Part shown: positions 21,009 to 29,042 of the stretch, piece after piece
Layout of the letters: the number at the start of each line of letters is the position of its first letter
Position numbering within the stretch: position 1 is the stretch's first letter
NCBI GenBank assembly: GCA_902624185.1
Contig: CACNWU010000008.1
Coordinates: 1 to 38,824 of the forward strand
Direction of reading: 5' to 3'
DNA from: an uncultured Pelagibacteraceae bacterium
GTDB lineage: Bacteria; Pseudomonadota; Alphaproteobacteria; Pelagibacterales; Pelagibacteraceae
Length of the DNA stretch: 38,824 nt
Notes under the pieces: generated by a model
The model's input: only the letters and a program-made list of their open reading frames with translations
Database searches by the model: none
What the model was told of the DNA's origin: nothing
Program-made: the position numbers and the translations under genes

Positions 21009-22289
21009 ATGAGTTCATCTACAACATCTAATGACCTAAGAAATAGGATTATTTTTACAATTTTTATTTTATCAGTTTATAGATTTGGAACCTTTGTGCC
21101 GTTACCTGGTATTGATCCAGAACAACTCAAAATAATGATGGACGGTAATCAAAAAGGATTATTAGGTATGTTTAATGTTTTTGCTGGTGGAGCTGTAAGC
21201 AGAATGGCAATTTTTGCTCTGGGTATAATGCCATACATTTCTTCATCAATCATTGTTCAATTATTAACAGGTGTATCTGATTATTTCAAAAATTTGAAAT
21301 CTCAAGGTGAGACAGGTCGGGCTAAAATTACACAAATTACAAGATATGGAACTGTCCTATTAGCTACTGTTCAAGGTTATGGATTATCAGTTGGTTTAGA
21401 GTCCTCAGCGAATTTAGTAATTAATCCCGGTATGTTTTTTAAAATTTCAACAGTAACAACTATTGTTGCGGGGACAATTTTTCTTATGTGGTTAGGTGAA
21501 CAAATAACTCAAAGAGGTATAGGTAACGGTATTTCTTTAATAATATTTGCTGGTATCGTAGCTGAAATACCTCGAGCATTAGTTACAACATTTGAATTAG
21601 GAAGAACCGGTGCTATTTCAACATTAATGATAATTGCAATTTTCGTTTTATTAATTTTAACAATTTTGTTTATAGTTTTTATGGAGAGAGCTTTAAGGAA
21701 AATATTAATTAATTATCCAAAAAGACAAATGGGAAATAAAATGTATGGTGGAGAATCTTCTCATTTACCTTTAAAAATTAATCAAGCTGGAGTAATCCCA
21801 GCTATTTTTGCATCTGCTCTTTTATTACTTCCAGTAACTTTTTCAAATTTCAATTTTTCTGATAGTGATACTTTTTTAAATATAAGTTCATTTTTTACAC
21901 AAGGACAACCTCTTTATATGTTGTTGTATGCTTCTGGAATAATATTCTTTACTTTTTTTTATACTTCAATAACTTTCAATCCAACGGAAACAGCAGATAA
22001 TTTAAGAAAATATGGTGGTTTCATCCCGGGTATTCGTCCTGGTGAAAGTACCGCTCTTTATATTGAAAATATTTTGACTAAATTGACAACAATAGGAGCC
22101 TTGTATCTAACTCTGGTATGCTTAATGCCAGAATTCTTGATTGCAAATTATCCAATTCCTTTTTATTTAGGTGGAACATCAATTTTGATTGTAGTTGTTG
22201 TTGCTATTGATACTGTTACGCAAATTCAAACTAGATTAATGAGCTCTCAATATGAGCAACTAATTAAAAAAACTAAATTTGGTAGATAA
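21009..22289 (+). CDS. secY: Protein translocase subunit SecY
   Basis: SecY (426 aa) is the ten-helix channel of the Sec translocon in the inner membrane. The first helix leads into YRFGTFVPLPGIDP. The plug-region segment FNVFAGGAVSRMAIFALGIM is followed by PYISSSIIVQLL. Cytoplasmic loops include GRAKITQITRYGTVLLA and QMGNKMYGGESSHLPLKIN, and FNPTETADNLRKYGGFIPGI precedes the last helices. It is at the end of the spc run as in most bacteria, with adk starting at the base after its stop. Confidence 0.98.
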   Translation: MSSSTTSNDLRNRIIFTIFILSVYRFGTFVPLPGIDPEQLKIMMDGNQKGLLGMFNVFAGGAVSRMAIFALGIMPYISSSIIVQLLTGVSDYFKNLKSQGETGRAKITQITRYGTVLLATVQGYGLSVGLESSANLVINPGMFFKISTVTTIVAGTIFLMWLGEQITQRGIGNGISLIIFAGIVAEIPRALVTTFELGRTGAISTLMIIAIFVLLILTILFIVFMERALRKILINYPKRQMGNKMYGGESSHLPLKINQAGVIPAIFASALLLLPVTFSNFNFSDSDTFLNISSFFTQGQPLYMLLYASGIIFFTFFYTSITFNPTETADNLRKYGGFIPGIRPGESTALYIENILTKLTTIGALYLTLVCLMPEFLIANYPIPFYLGGTSILIVVVVAIDTVTQIQTRLMSSQYEQLIKKTKFGR

Positions 22290-22853
22290 GTGAATATAGT
22301 TTTATTTGGCCCTCCAGGAGCAGGAAAAGGTACTCAAGCTCAATATTTAGAAAAAAAAATAAATGGTTTTCAAATTTCAACAGGTGATATGTTGCGAAAT
22401 GAAATTAAAAGAGACTCAGATATAGGAAAAAAAATAATTAATGACATGAATGATGGAAAATTTGTAAGTGATACAATTGTTAATAAACTTATTCAAACAG
22501 TAATTTCAGATCCACAAAAAAAAGACAAACTTATATTTGATGGATATCCTAGATCTTTAAGTCAGGCTAAAAATTTAGATACATTACTCAACAACTCAAA
22601 TCAAAAGTTAGATTTTATTTTTTTCTTGAATGTAAATAAAGATACAATTGTAAAAAGGATTGAAAAAAGAAAGATACAAGAAAATAGATCAGATGATGAT
22701 TTGAAGACTATTTTAAAAAGATATGACACATATATGGAAACAACAAAACCCGTTTTGGATTTCTATTCTAAAAATCCAAATTTTCATGAAATTGATGGAA
22801 CTCTTGAAATTGATGAAATAACAGCCAAAATAGACCATTTTCTGAATGTTTAA
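22290..22853 (+). CDS. adk: Adenylate kinase (short-LID form)
   Basis: Adenylate kinase interconverts ATP + AMP and 2 ADP. The P-loop is GPPGAGKGTQ (7-16), followed by ISTGDMLRNEI in the AMP-binding part and FDGYPRSLSQA. At 187 aa it is the short form: the LID that in E. coli holds about 30 extra residues is reduced to a loop around KRKIQENRSDDD, and no zinc cysteines are present. The start is GTG immediately after the secY stop, giving the standard MNIVLFGPPG N-terminus. The secY-adk order is conserved in many bacteria. Confidence 0.97.
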   Translation: MNIVLFGPPGAGKGTQAQYLEKKINGFQISTGDMLRNEIKRDSDIGKKIINDMNDGKFVSDTIVNKLIQTVISDPQKKDKLIFDGYPRSLSQAKNLDTLLNNSNQKLDFIFFLNVNKDTIVKRIEKRKIQENRSDDDLKTILKRYDTYMETTKPVLDFYSKNPNFHEIDGTLEIDEITAKIDHFLNV

Positions 22854-22857
22854 GACG

Positions 22858-22885
22858 TTGACTTTAAAAGTTCTTCTTATATAAA
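22858..22885 (+). promoter_or_regulatory. Promoter for the alpha operon (rpsM-rpsK-rpoA-rplQ)
   Basis: TTGACT (22858-22863, five of six matches) and TATAAA (22880-22885, five of six) are separated by 16 bases in the 55-base gap after adk. The predicted start near 22892 would leave an untranslated leader of under 20 bases, too short for the S4-binding pseudoknot known upstream of rpsM in enterobacteria. It is the clearest internal promoter in the ribosomal run. Confidence 0.5.
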
Positions 22886-22908
22886 AGGCTAAAAATTATC
22901 ACATATTT

Positions 22909-23293
22909 ATGGCTCGTATTGCAGGTATTAACATTCCACAAAATAAACTTGTCCACGTTGGTTTGACGTATATTTATGGTATAGGGGACAAATTTTCAAA
23001 AAAAATTTGTGACTCATTATCTATACCTACGAAAAAAAAGAGTAAATGAACTAACAGATGATGAAATTTTAAAGATTAGAGAGTTCATTGATCAAAATTT
23101 CAAAGTTGAGGGTGATCTAAGAAGAGATTATTCGCTTAGTATTAAAAGGTTGATCGACTTAGCTTGTTACCGTGGTTCACGTCATAGAAAAAAATTACCA
23201 GTAAGAGGTCAAAGAACAAGATGTAATGCGAGAACACGTAAAGGTAAAGCTATAGCTATCGCTGGGAAAAAATTAACTCCACTTAAAAAATAA
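22909..23293 (+). CDS. rpsM: 30S ribosomal protein S13, frame broken at an A8 tract
   Basis: S13 lies at the top of the 30S head and contacts P-site tRNA and L5. The gene reads ATG from 22909 as [31 protein letters not shown] and IPT, then meets eight A residues (23032-23039) and hits TGA at 23047 after 46 codons. The rest of S13 ([55 protein letters not shown]) continues in the +1 frame to 23293. Removing one A restores a normal, about 127-aa protein with T-K-K-R-V across the junction. TGA is used as a true stop elsewhere (lipB, topA). As S13 is essential, a sequence error or slippage rescue is more likely than gene loss. Confidence 0.93.
23032..23039 (+). other. A8 homopolymer at the rpsM frame break
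   Basis: Eight A residues between ACG and GAG. Seven would keep the S13 frame. The same 15-base word (ACG, A8, GAGT) occurs in rpsL at about 9372, where eight A are in frame, so the expansion here is specific to this site in the assembled sequence. Confidence 0.85.
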
Positions 23294-23294
23294 T

Positions 23295-23744
23295 ATGGCT
23301 AAAATAGAAAAGAATGACACTAAAGATACTAAAGTTGAAAAAACTTCTAAAAAAATAAGTAAAAGTTCGTACTCAAAGAAGAAAAAAACAAAAAAAAATA
23401 TATTAAATGGAATAGCGTATGTTCAATCAACATTTAATAATACAATTATTTCTATCGCAGATACGAATGGAAATGTAATTTCATGGTCATCTGCTGGTCA
23501 AAAAGGTTTTAAAGGATCTAGAAAATCAACCCCATATGCTGCTCAAATAGCTGCAGATTCTGCAGCATCAAAAGCTTTAGAATACGGAATGAAAACTTTA
23601 ACAGTAGAGGTAAAAGGACCTGGTTCAGGAAGAGAAACTGCTTTAAGAGCTTTACAAGCAAGAGGTTTTAAAATTTTATCCATAAAAGATACAACGCCTA
23701 TGCCTCATAATGGAACTAGGCCCCCAAAAAAAAGGAGAGTTTAA
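23295..23744 (+). CDS. rpsK: 30S ribosomal protein S11
   Basis: S11 (149 aa) forms the platform with S6 and S18 near the E site. The core runs from [20 protein letters not shown] through [20 protein letters not shown] to the invariant end [17 protein letters not shown]. About 20 extra residues rich in Lys, Ser and Thr precede the core, making it longer than the usual 129 aa. It starts one base after the rpsM stop and precedes rpoA by two bases. Confidence 0.98.
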   Translation: MAKIEKNDTKDTKVEKTSKKISKSSYSKKKKTKKNILNGIAYVQSTFNNTIISIADTNGNVISWSSAGQKGFKGSRKSTPYAAQIAADSAASKALEYGMKTLTVEVKGPGSGRETALRALQARGFKILSIKDTTPMPHNGTRPPKKRRV

Positions 23745-23746
23745 TA

Positions 23747-24775
23747 ATGGAAATTGAAAATGTTAATATAAAGAATTGGAAATCTCTAATAAAACCATCT
23801 AAGCTTGATGTTAAGATTAGTGATGATTTAACTCAAGCAACAATTGTTGCTGAACCACTAGAAAAAGGTTATGGACTTACGTTAGGAAATTCTTTAAGAA
23901 GAATTCTTCTATCATCTATAAGAGGTGCAGCTGTAACATCAATACAAATTGATGGAGTTTTACATGAATTTACATCGATTAAAGGTGTTCGAGAAGATGT
24001 AACTGATATTGTTTTAAATGTTAAATCACTTGCTTTGAAGTGTGCTGCTGAAGGTACAAAAAAACTTGTTCTAGATGCAAAAGGTCCAGGTGAAATTAAA
24101 GCTTCTGATATTACTCCAGTTACTGATGTAGAAATACTGAATCCAGACTTGGTTATTTGTAATCTTGATGAAAATACTCATTTCCATATGGAAATGAATG
24201 TAAACACCGGAAAAGGTTATGTTCCAGCAGAATTAAATAAACCAGAAGAACCACCGTTAGGACTAATAGCTATTGATTCACTTTATAGTCCTGTTAAGAA
24301 AGTTTCTTATTCTGTTAGTACTGCTAGAGAGGGGAAAGCTTTAGATTATGATAAACTGACTATGCAAGTTGAAACCAATGGCTCAATATCAGCAGAAGAT
24401 GCGGTTGCATATTCAGCTAGAATTTTTCAAGATCAACTTAAGATGTTTATTAATTTTGATGAACCAGTAGAAGCACCAATAAAAGAGGTTTCAACAGAGC
24501 CTGAATTTAATAAAAATCTTTTGAGAAAAGTTGATGAACTTGAACTATCTGTGAGATCAATGAATTGTCTTAAAAATGATAATATAATCTACATTGGTGA
24601 TTTAGTTCAAAAATCTGAGGGAGAGATGTTAAGAACCCCAAATTTTGGAAGAAAATCTTTAAATGAAATTAAGGAAGTTCTGACAGGAATGTCTTTATAT
24701 TTAGGTATGGAAATACCAAATTGGCCACCAGATAATATTGCTGAAATGTCTAAAAAATTAGAGGAAGCTATATAA
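23747..24775 (+). CDS. rpoA: DNA-directed RNA polymerase subunit alpha
   Basis: Alpha subunit (342 aa), the dimeric scaffold for polymerase assembly. The N-terminal domain has [20 protein letters not shown] and the segment [20 protein letters not shown]. The C-terminal DNA- and activator-binding domain (about 255-342) includes [29 protein letters not shown] and [15 protein letters not shown] good AAAGGAG ribosome site lies at the end of rpsK. Its stop overlaps the rplQ ATG by one base. rpsD is not part of this operon, as is usual in alphaproteobacteria. Confidence 0.99.
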   Translation: MEIENVNIKNWKSLIKPSKLDVKISDDLTQATIVAEPLEKGYGLTLGNSLRRILLSSIRGAAVTSIQIDGVLHEFTSIKGVREDVTDIVLNVKSLALKCAAEGTKKLVLDAKGPGEIKASDITPVTDVEILNPDLVICNLDENTHFHMEMNVNTGKGYVPAELNKPEEPPLGLIAIDSLYSPVKKVSYSVSTAREGKALDYDKLTMQVETNGSISAEDAVAYSARIFQDQLKMFINFDEPVEAPIKEVSTEPEFNKNLLRKVDELELSVRSMNCLKNDNIIYIGDLVQKSEGEMLRTPNFGRKSLNEIKEVLTGMSLYLGMEIPNWPPDNIAEMSKKLEEAI

Positions 24776-25218
24776 TGAGACACGGGATGGCTAATAAGAA
24801 GTTGAATAGAACTTCTGAACACAGAAAAGCTCTACTAAAAAATATGCTCAATTCATTAATAAAGTATGAGCAAATAAAGACAACACTTCCAAAAGCAAAA
24901 TTTCTAAAGCCACAAGCAGATAAAATAATTACATTAGGTAAAAAAGATACATTGCAAACAACAAAATTACTAGTTTCTCAATTACAAGATTTAAAATCAG
25001 CAAACAAAGTAAAAAAAACTTTATCAAAACGTTACCAAAAAAGAATGGGTGGATATACTAGAATTATTAAAGCTGGCTTCAGATATGGGGATAATGCACC
25101 AATGGCAATTATTGAATTTGTTGACAGAGATATTGAGGCAAAAAAAGTTGATGTAAAGAAAAAAGAAACAGCAAAAGACACAGATAAAAAAGAAGAAAAA
25201 AAAATAGCTTCAGCTTAA
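24775..25218 (+). CDS. rplQ: 50S ribosomal protein L17
   Basis: L17 (147 aa) sits at the tunnel-exit face. [20 protein letters not shown] at the N-terminus and the segment YTRIIKAGFRYGDNAPMAII are diagnostic. A downstream in-frame ATG exists, but the family N-terminus begins with the MRHG at 24775. About 25 lysine- and glutamate-rich residues extend the C-terminus past the conserved core, as in other alphaproteobacteria. It ends the alpha operon. The pseudouridine synthase gene starts 24 bases later with no clear terminator between. Confidence 0.98.
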   Translation: MRHGMANKKLNRTSEHRKALLKNMLNSLIKYEQIKTTLPKAKFLKPQADKIITLGKKDTLQTTKLLVSQLQDLKSANKVKKTLSKRYQKRMGGYTRIIKAGFRYGDNAPMAIIEFVDRDIEAKKVDVKKKETAKDTDKKEEKKIASA

Positions 25219-25242
25219 AATCAAATCAATTAAAATAATAAA

Positions 25243-26160
25243 ATGATTAAAAGTTTCATTGTTGATTCAACGTGTAAGAATATGCGTTTTGATCGTTTAT
25301 TGAGAAATAAGTTAGGTAATATTCCACAAAGTTTAATTGAAAAAAACTTAAGGTCTGGAAAAATCAAATTAAATAACAAAAAGGTAAAAAGCTCTATTAA
25401 AGTAAATACTAATGATAAAGTCAGCCTATTCAATTTTGACTTTAAAGAAAAGATAATTCAAAAAAAAAATAAATTTAATCCAACTAATGAGATTTTAAAA
25501 GCAAATGAGGATTTAGTTATTGATAATAATGAAAATTTTATTGTATTAAATAAAAGTTCTGGAATTTCTGTACAGGGAGGAACTAAATCAAAAAAAAACT
25601 TAATTGATATTTTTTCAAAGAGTGAATTTTTTTCTGGCACAAAACCGTATTCTGTACATAGATTAGATAAAGATACATCTGGTGTCTTTATGATGGCTAA
25701 AAACAGAGAAACTGCTCAATTACTTACTTCGCTTTTCCGACTCAGAAAAGTTTATAAAACATATATTGCAATATGTCATGGTGAAATCGATAAAAATTCT
25801 GGCGAATGGAATAATGAATTAATTCGTTTTGATAATGGAAAAAAAATTTTTGAAAAAGCAAAAACATTGTACAAAGTTATTGATAAAAATTTTGATGCGA
25901 GTTTAGTTGAGCTGAAACCTATCACTGGAAGAAAGCATCAACTTAGAAAACAACTTTTTAATATAGGTCATTCTATATATGGAGATCAAAAATATAGATC
26001 TTTAAAATCTAATAGAGGTATAAATAAAGACTTAATGCTACATTCATTTCAAATAAAGTTTATGATTAAAGATAAGAAATATACATATAAAGCTTTATTA
26101 CCCGATCATTTTAAAAAGCTTCTTAAAATTAAGAGACTCAATTTTTCAAGTTTGAAATAA
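25243..26160 (+). CDS. rluC: RluA-family 23S rRNA pseudouridine synthase (RluC-like)
   Basis: This enzyme (305 aa) converts specific uridines in rRNA to pseudouridine. An N-terminal S4 RNA-binding domain (about 14-63) is followed by the catalytic domain with [17 protein letters not shown], where D142 in HRLD is the catalytic aspartate, and the segment [15 protein letters not shown] typical of the family. The domain order and motif fit RluC/RluD; RluC (U955, U2504, U2580 in E. coli numbering) is the best guess because of overall layout, but specificity cannot be decided by eye. Its last 23 bases overlap the end of lipB on the other strand. Confidence 0.85.
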   Translation: MIKSFIVDSTCKNMRFDRLLRNKLGNIPQSLIEKNLRSGKIKLNNKKVKSSIKVNTNDKVSLFNFDFKEKIIQKKNKFNPTNEILKANEDLVIDNNENFIVLNKSSGISVQGGTKSKKNLIDIFSKSEFFSGTKPYSVHRLDKDTSGVFMMAKNRETAQLLTSLFRLRKVYKTYIAICHGEIDKNSGEWNNELIRFDNGKKIFEKAKTLYKVIDKNFDASLVELKPITGRKHQLRKQLFNIGHSIYGDQKYRSLKSNRGINKDLMLHSFQIKFMIKDKKYTYKALLPDHFKKLLKIKRLNFSSLK

Positions 26161-26758
26161 AATTTTTAATTAAAACATTTTCTAAATCGTCGTAATTTTG
26201 ATTTTGAATTTGCATAAGACTAGTTACGTCCTTATCTTTAATACCGCAAGGAATAATAGCTTTATATTTTTTAAGATCATTATTTATATTTATTGCAAAT
26301 CCGTGGTAAGCAATCCATTTTCTCACCCTTACTCCTATTGCAGCAACTTTTTTAATTTTTGATTTATCTTTGTACCAAATACCAATATTTTTCTTATCAG
26401 AAAAAGATGATATATTATAGTATTCTAATGTGTCGATAATAGTTTTTTCAAGTAATGAGATAAATTTTCTAATATCTTTTTTTCTTTTTTTTAAGTCAAT
26501 TACAAAATAACAAATTAATTGACCTGGTCCATGAAAAGTAATTTTACCACCTCTTTTTGTTTTTTTTAAATTGATTGTTTTGTCTAATATTTCATTTTCT
26601 TTATAGCTAGTTCCAGCTGTATAAATATCTTCATGTTCTAGAATCCAAATTAATTCATTTGAATTTTTATCGTTAATGTCAGATAATCTTAACTCCATCT
26701 GCTTAATAGCATCATCATATTTTATTGGTTTTTTCGACTTTTTGATCTCTATATTCAT
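26138..26758 (-). CDS. lipB: Octanoyl-[acyl carrier protein]:protein N-octanoyltransferase
   Basis: LipB (206 aa) moves octanoate from acyl carrier protein to lipoyl domains of pyruvate and 2-oxoglutarate dehydrogenases and the glycine cleavage H protein. LipA then inserts sulfur. Motifs are [20 protein letters not shown] (69-88), [20 protein letters not shown] with the preceding K137, and IIPCGI with the catalytic C171. Both catalytic residues of the Cys/Lys pair are present. It is a single gene on the minus strand, divergent from mgtE and convergent with the pseudouridine synthase gene, overlapping it by 23 bases. The stop is TGA. Confidence 0.94.
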   Translation of the reverse strand: MNIEIKKSKKPIKYDDAIKQMELRLSDINDKNSNELIWILEHEDIYTAGTSYKENEILDKTINLKKTKRGGKITFHGPGQLICYFVIDLKKRKKDIRKFISLLEKTIIDTLEYYNISSFSDKKNIGIWYKDKSKIKKVAAIGVRVRKWIAYHGFAININNDLKKYKAIIPCGIKDKDVTSLMQIQNQNYDDLENVLIKNFISNLKN

Positions 26759-26818
26759 TTAAAAATTGTATTCTTTATATTATGTATTAAAAGTTGCGAC
26801 TGAATAATAGGAATATTT
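26759..26818. promoter_or_regulatory. Divergent promoter region lipB / mgtE
   Basis: Sixty AT-rich bases separate the divergent lipB and mgtE starts. Several TATTAT- and TATAA-like words occur on both strands, but no hexamer pair with proper spacing stands out. It is too short for a magnesium riboswitch of the M-box type. An AGGAA lies near the mgtE ATG as a ribosome site. Confidence 0.35.
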
Positions 26819-28192
26819 ATGACTTTAATTAAAAAGATCAAAGATAAAAAAGTCAATTTTGAATTTAATAAGGAATATATCAAAGTTGTTACTGATAAAA
26901 TTGCATCTAATGATGCTTTATTTATAACAAATTCTTTTAAAGAAATGCATCCTGCTGATGCCGCAGATATTATTGAACATCTAAGTCAAAATGATAGAGA
27001 AAATTTAATTAAATTAAATAACTTTAAAATTGATCCAGAAGTTTTTGTTGAATTAAATGAGTCAGTTCAAGCTGAAATAATTAAATATCTCTCATCAGAG
27101 GCAATAGTTAGAATATTAAAAAATTTAGAATCAGATGACGCTATTTCAATTTTGGAAAATGTTGATGAAAAAGATAAGAATTCAATATTAAGCTCATTAC
27201 CCCCAAAAGATCGTTTCGCTTTACTTGAAGGATTAAGCTATCCAGAGGATAGCGCAGCTAGAATTATGCAAAGAGAATTTACAGCAATACCAAGTAATTG
27301 GTCAGTTGGTCAAACAATAGATTATTTAAGAGAAAATAAAGATTTACCCGAAGAATTTTTAGAAATTTATATAGTTGACGAAAATTTTAAACCTATCGGA
27401 ACAGTACCTTCATCAAAAGTTTTGAGAACACCAAGAGAATCTAAAATGTCAACAATAATGGATGACTCAACATTTTTAGTCCCAGTAGATATGGATAGAG
27501 AGGAAGTTGGACATTTATTTGAAAACTATAATTTAAATTCAGCATGTGTTATTGATAAAACTAATAAATTAGTCGGAATGATTACATCCGACGATGTTTT
27601 GACAGTTCTTAAAGAAGAAGCTGAGGAAGATGCATTAAGATTAGCGGGTGTTGGTGATGAAGAAATTACTGATGGCGTAATAACTAAAACTAAAAGAAGG
27701 TTTAATTGGTTATTATTAAATCTCTTTACAGCATTTTTAGCTACATACTGTATCAGTTTATTTGGAGCAACAATTGAACAGATGGTAGTTTTGGCATTTT
27801 TGATGCCAATAGTTGCATCAATGGGCGGTAATGCAGGAATGCAAACACTTGCTGTAACAGTTAGAACACTCGCCACAAATGATTTAACTAAAAATAATTT
27901 TAGTCAAAACATATTTAAAGAATTTAATATTGGTATTTTAAATGGAATTATTTTTGCGATTATCAGTGCACTCATAGTACAGTTGTGGTTTGAAGATAAT
28001 CAGCTTTCTTTAATAATTTCTATTTCGATGATTTTAACCATGATTGTTGCAGGACTATTCGGAATATTAGTGCCAGTCACACTTAAAAGAATGAACATAG
28101 ATCCAGCTATAGCTTCAAGTGTTTTTGTAACTACTATTACAGATGTGATTGGTTTTGTATCTTTTTTAGGAGTAGGTGCATATTTTTTATAA
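26819..28192 (+). CDS. mgtE: Magnesium transporter MgtE
   Basis: MgtE (457 aa) is a homodimeric inner-membrane Mg2+ channel gated by cytosolic magnesium. The layout is typical: an acidic N domain of helical repeats (about 20-135, with MHPADAADIIEHL and SLPPKDRFALLEGL), a CBS pair (about 140-265) and five membrane segments from about 293. The pore region includes FLMPIVASMGGNAGMQTLAV, and the last helix region has DPAIASSVFVTTITDVIGF, whose Asp corresponds to the selectivity residue of the family. It ends three bases before the end of panC on the other strand. Confidence 0.96.
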   Translation: MTLIKKIKDKKVNFEFNKEYIKVVTDKIASNDALFITNSFKEMHPADAADIIEHLSQNDRENLIKLNNFKIDPEVFVELNESVQAEIIKYLSSEAIVRILKNLESDDAISILENVDEKDKNSILSSLPPKDRFALLEGLSYPEDSAARIMQREFTAIPSNWSVGQTIDYLRENKDLPEEFLEIYIVDENFKPIGTVPSSKVLRTPRESKMSTIMDDSTFLVPVDMDREEVGHLFENYNLNSACVIDKTNKLVGMITSDDVLTVLKEEAEEDALRLAGVGDEEITDGVITKTKRRFNWLLLNLFTAFLATYCISLFGATIEQMVVLAFLMPIVASMGGNAGMQTLAVTVRTLATNDLTKNNFSQNIFKEFNIGILNGIIFAIISALIVQLWFEDNQLSLIISISMILTMIVAGLFGILVPVTLKRMNIDPAIASSVFVTTITDVIGFVSFLGVGAYFL

Positions 28193-28195
28193 AAA

Positions 28196-29008
28196 TTAAA
28201 AATTATCTATTAATCTTATATTTTTCAAATAATATGCAAAAAAAATTTTTGAGTCTTTTATTTTATTGGAAAGTTGTAAATTTTTTTTATTTCTAATCTC
28301 AAGATATTCAACATTAATATTATATAATTTTTCTAGCTTGTTTTTTTTAATTAAAATCAAATTTTTAGTAATATTTTTTTTAGATAACTTTTTTTTGAAT
28401 AAAAAAAGTTCTTTGGTTATTTTACCCGCTTTAATTAAATCTTTTTTACTTAAAAGTAAATTTCTTGAGGATAGAGCTACTTTATTTTTATCTCTAACAG
28501 TTTTACAAAGTATTACTTTTGATTTGAAATTACTTTCAATATGATTTTTTACCAAGAATAACTGTTGAAAGTCTTTTTCACCCATAAAAATTTTTGATGG
28601 ATTTACTATTTTTGTCAAACGAGTCATTACATCAATAACTCCCTCAAAATGGCCTTTCCTATATTTTGCACATAGTATTTTATCTTTTTTTGAAAGCTTA
28701 GCTTTAATTTTATTTTTAAAATTATAAATTTCATTTTTATCAGGTTTGTAAACAAAATTTACCTTTAATCTTTTTAAGATTTTTAAATCTTTTTTGATAT
28801 TCCTTGGATATTTTTTATAATCTTTTTTATTATTAAATTGTGTCGGATTAACAAATATGCTTACAATAGTTTTATTGCAGTTAATTAAAGATTTTTTAAT
28901 TAAAGAAATATGACCTTTGTGAAGACTTCCCATAGTAGGAACAAAACCAACATTAGTGCTACCCAATATTGCCTCATTTAAATCACTATTTCTCAATAAA
29001 ATTTTCAT
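28196..29008 (-). CDS. panC: Pantothenate synthetase (pantoate-beta-alanine ligase)
   Basis: PanC joins pantoate and beta-alanine using ATP, the last step to pantothenate for coenzyme A. Motifs are PTMGSLHKGH (24-33), SIFVNPTQFN, YRKGHFEGVIDVMTRL, MGEKDFQQLFLV and VALSSRNLLLS. The ATG at 29008 (270 aa) is preferred over one at 29038 because it leaves the family's usual spacing to PTMG; the longer form would add ten hydrophobic residues. The gene is extremely AT-rich, with a lysine-laden C-terminal half weakly like other PanC. It is divergent from galU by 34 bases. Confidence 0.93.
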   Translation of the reverse strand: MKILLRNSDLNEAILGSTNVGFVPTMGSLHKGHISLIKKSLINCNKTIVSIFVNPTQFNNKKDYKKYPRNIKKDLKILKRLKVNFVYKPDKNEIYNFKNKIKAKLSKKDKILCAKYRKGHFEGVIDVMTRLTKIVNPSKIFMGEKDFQQLFLVKNHIESNFKSKVILCKTVRDKNKVALSSRNLLLSKKDLIKAGKITKELFLFKKKLSKKNITKNLILIKKNKLEKLYNINVEYLEIRNKKNLQLSNKIKDSKIFFAYYLKNIRLIDNF

Positions 29009-29042
29009 TTGTATAAAATATTTTAATAAGTAAAACATTTAA
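29009..29042. promoter_or_regulatory. Compact divergent promoter region panC / galU
   Basis: Only 34 bases, nearly all A/T, lie between the chosen panC start and the galU start. TATAAAAT-like words fit a -10 element on either strand, but -35 elements would have to lie inside the opposite gene. Alternatively the leaders overlap. If the panC start were at 29038, just four bases would remain. Confidence 0.3.

Noticed and set aside
22886-22908. S4-binding pseudoknot leader before rpsM
   Set aside because: The predicted leader is under 25 bases, too short for the known structure.
23034-23040. A AAA AAG slippery heptamer (dnaX-like) in rpsM as programmed -1 frameshift site
   Set aside because: The zero-frame codons do fit the heptamer, but a -1 shift leads to GAG-TAA at once. 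The S13 remainder is in the +1 frame, so -1 frameshifting cannot rescue it.
23009-23293. A separate 94-aa gene starting at GTG 23009
   Set aside because: Its first residues are out-of-frame translation of the S13 N-terminal region, and the rest is the S13 C-terminal part. It is the second half of rpsM, not an independent gene.
28266-28544. 92-aa plus-strand frame inside panC
   Set aside because: It is a shadow of the lysine-rich panC strand; the phenylalanine/leucine-rich product mirrors AAA/AAG codons.
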